Assembly: GCA_036986255.1 (NCBI GenBank)
Contig: BTRF01000012.1
Coordinates: 1 to 15,332, forward strand
Reading direction: 5' to 3'
Length of the DNA: 15,332 bases
Source of the DNA: BTRF01 sp036986255
GTDB lineage: Bacteria; Patescibacteriota; WWE3; 9FT-COMBO-53-11
Notes under the pieces: model-generated
Told to the model about the DNA's origin: nothing
Databases searched by the model: none
Seen by the model: the letters and a program-made list of their open reading frames with translations, nothing else
Shown: positions 13,660-15,332 of the stretch, piece after piece
Layout of the letters: each line of letters begins with the position of its first letter
Numbering within the stretch: position 1 is the stretch's first letter
Made by a program: the position numbers and the translations under genes

Positions 13660-13695
13660 CAAGAGTGCGCCTCGCTATGCTCGGGTGCACTCTTG
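13660..13695. other. Perfect 9-bp inverted repeat overlapping a -35 element
   Basis: CAAGAGTGC (13660-13668) and GCACTCTTG (13687-13695) pair perfectly around an 18-base loop. The right arm overlaps the TTGACA of the next gene's putative promoter. CAAGAGTGCG also occurs as a direct copy at 13521-13530. A regulator binding here would cover the -35 site. Confidence 0.5.
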
Positions 13696-13722
13696 ACATT
13701 TACGTTTTACTTCTGAAAGAAT
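13693..13722 (+). promoter_or_regulatory. Putative promoter of the HTH-surface protein gene
   Basis: A perfect TTGACA (13693-13698), then 18 bases, then AAGAAT (13717-13722, four of six matches). It predicts a leader of about 50 bases before ATG 13782. GGGAGAG at 13759-13765 is purine-rich but rather far (16 bases) from the ATG. Confidence 0.4.
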
Positions 13723-13781
13723 GATCTTACGCAAACTTAAACAAAGTTGTTCATGCACGGGAGAGTTTGCAGACCTGCCAA

Positions 13782-15332
13782 ATGACTGATAACCTGCTCC
13801 AGCACCACGGTGCTGAGGGTTTGCGGTCCGGAGCCGATGTGCCCGGATCGAAGCCTAGCCAAAAGAGAACCTTATCTATTTCTGAAGCCGCTCGATTCTT
13901 AGGTGTTTCCGCCGAGACTCTTCGCCGTTGGGATCGCAAAGGAATATTAAAACCGTTTCGCACTAAGGGGCGCCAGCGCCGCTATTCCCTTGATGTTTTG
14001 GAGTCTTACAAGCGGGGGGAGAGGAAACCTGCCAAGCTCGCCATCTCCGAGGCGGCCCGGCACCTTGGAGTTCACCCCGAAACTCTCCGGCGGTGGGAGA
14101 AAGACGGCACCGTCCAGCCGGAGCGGACCAGCGGCGGCCAGCGCCGCTACTCCAAGGAGTATCTGGAGAAGCTCTTCTCCAAAACCGAGCTTCCTCCCTT
14201 ACAACCTGAACAAAAACCTCAGCCGGAACCGGCTCCTTCCCCCATCCCTTCGTACGCGCGGGTCCCCGTCCGGATGCCTGAGCACTACCGGATCGAGCAC
14301 CGCCGCCATCTCCTTTTTCTGAAGAGGTTTGCAGTGGTCAGTTTGGGAGTGCTTCTGGCCACCATCTTCTGGCTGGAGGTTCCCGGGCTTACCAAAGAAC
14401 GGCTCAAGCGTGTTTTTGTCCCCTCTCCTCTCAACCCGATTGTGGATATCAACGATGTGGCCGAGTACGAAATTGCCGGCAACGTTATTACACGGCTTAA
14501 AGTGCGGTTCCCCCTGGAGACTTCCAGTTTGGTTACCAAGACTTTAGCGGTGCTGGGGGACAGCGTGCTGAATACGGCCCGCTTTTTGGGAACGGTTTTT
14601 CTGGGTTCAGGGAACCAGTACTTTCTCTCCCCTACGGGCGACGGCGCGCTCCGCAATTTGGATGTTTCGGACGAGCTGACGACCTCCAAGCTGGAAACCC
14701 CAAAGCTGGAAGCGGAGCAGGCTTCCATCAACGATGCCACCGTCGACACGCTTACGGTAAAGAATCTTAACGCGGATAAATCCAGCACGGAGGGAACTAC
14801 CTCCGAAACCTTCATCATTGACACCGATGACACCGGCGGAGATCTATCTTTGATCTTTGGCAGTGCCAACGGAGAAGCGCTAACTTGGGATGCGGACGCC
14901 TCCTCCTTCACTCTCAGTGACGATCTTCAAACGAGTGATAATATCACGGCTAACCAGCTTATCTCCACTGCGGGAATCGGTACGGCTCCTTTCCTAGTGT
15001 CTTCTACCACTAAAGTAAGTAATCTCAATGCGGATCTTTTGGATAGCAAAGATGAGTCTATGTTTGCTACTCTCTCCGAGAACGAGATTATTAGCGGAGA
15101 CTGGGATAACACTGCCAACCCTTGGAGTGATGCGGAAGTAGCCGAGGACCTCACCATCACGGGGGGATCTATCAACTCTACCCCCATCGGCCAGGCCATA
15201 GCGTCAGACGGGGCTTTTACAACCCTCTCCTCTTCCGGGACTACCACTCTGGGGAACGGCACCGCTTCGGTGGAGGTCAACTCCAACGACTGGAAGGTCT
15301 CCACCCTGGGAGTTCTTACGGGAATCTCGGGG
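13782..15332 (+). CDS. Membrane-tethered tandem MerR-like HTH protein with tail-fibre-like ectodomain (3' end outside window)
   Basis: 517 residues visible and open to the window end. Residues 31-76 and 86-131 are two similar MerR/excisionase-type winged HTH domains. Both contain SEAAR.LGV..ETLRRW followed by GRQRRYS or GGQRRYS, so they arose by duplication. A Pro/Gln-rich linker (138-160) and a basic stretch (EHRRHLLFLKR) lead into one membrane helix (about 178-200). The basic flank predicts the HTH part inside and the rest outside. The ectodomain is Ser/Thr/Asp/Asn-rich with tail-fibre or adhesin-like repeats: TTSKLETPKLEAEQASINDATVDT, LNADLLDSKDESMF at about 415-428, and a GGSINSTPIGQ..ASDGAFTTLSSSG pattern. 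DNA binding and surface display in one chain are unusual. Function unknown: a tethered regulator, a DNA-anchored adhesin or a phage-derived structural protein. ATG 13782 is the first plausible start. Confidence 0.8.
   Translation, partial: MTDNLLQHHGAEGLRSGADVPGSKPSQKRTLSISEAARFLGVSAETLRRWDRKGILKPFRTKGRQRRYSLDVLESYKRGERKPAKLAISEAARHLGVHPETLRRWEKDGTVQPERTSGGQRRYSKEYLEKLFSKTELPPLQPEQKPQPEPAPSPIPSYARVPVRMPEHYRIEHRRHLLFLKRFAVVSLGVLLATIFWLEVPGLTKERLKRVFVPSPLNPIVDINDVAEYEIAGNVITRLKVRFPLETSSLVTKTLAVLGDSVLNTARFLGTVFLGSGNQYFLSPTGDGALRNLDVSDELTTSKLETPKLEAEQASINDATVDTLTVKNLNADKSSTEGTTSETFIIDTDDTGGDLSLIFGSANGEALTWDADASSFTLSDDLQTSDNITANQLISTAGIGTAPFLVSSTTKVSNLNADLLDSKDESMFATLSENEIISGDWDNTANPWSDAEVAEDLTITGGSINSTPIGQAIASDGAFTTLSSSGTTTLGNGTASVEVNSNDWKVSTLGVLTGISG

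Noticed and set aside
14285..14911. 208-codon open frame on the minus strand
   Set aside because: It lies opposite the Ser/Thr-rich ectodomain gene. Its low-complexity Ser/Val content is the antisense of that composition, and it has no domain signature.

Overview
The window looks like a chromosomal segment of a Candidate Phyla Radiation (Patescibacteria) genome, possibly Microgenomates-like. This is inferred from gene content and style, not from a marker-gene search. The clues are a compact housekeeping block, comEA and comEC as the only DNA-uptake genes, a sortase, many genes without a Shine-Dalgarno sequence, TGA used as a normal stop (against the recoded Absconditabacteria/Gracilibacteria), and heptanucleotide repeats inserted even inside aminoacyl-tRNA synthetase genes.

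Layout. Positions 1-5757 (+ strand) hold the 3' part of leuS, a ComEA-type DNA-binding protein, a ComEC split into two overlapping genes (membrane channel and metallo-beta-lactamase domain), argS and a variant nucleoside diphosphate kinase. Convergent to these, 5804-6493 (-) encodes a sortase, followed upstream by tRNA-Arg(CCT) (-). tRNA-Pro(CGG) (+) follows, with an odd upstream duplication of its acceptor-stem strands.

Positions 6838-13360 form a likely copper-handling cluster. It contains an unrecognised 484-residue membrane protein with a CPVC pair and an RPCC...DCNH motif, a His-rich P1B ATPase with an unusual CPD metal-site motif, and a CopA-type P1B ATPase with two HMA domains. The last gene is preceded by a good promoter and a CsoR-like operator palindrome. 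The three proteins plausibly sense, bind and export Cu+ together, but only the two ATPases have recognisable chemistry.

Positions 13361-13781 hold repeats, a terminator, a cluster of strong hairpins and a probable promoter. From 13782 to the window end runs an incomplete large protein. It has two tandem MerR/excisionase-type DNA-binding domains, a proline-rich linker, one transmembrane segment, and then a long Ser/Thr-rich ectodomain resembling phage tail fibres.

Two things stand out. First, a family of degenerate period-7 repeats occurs at eight places: in frame inside leuS (twice) and argS, between genes, and in two related composite copies just after the two P-type ATPases. Second, the last gene appears to be a membrane-tethered DNA-binding/adhesin fusion.
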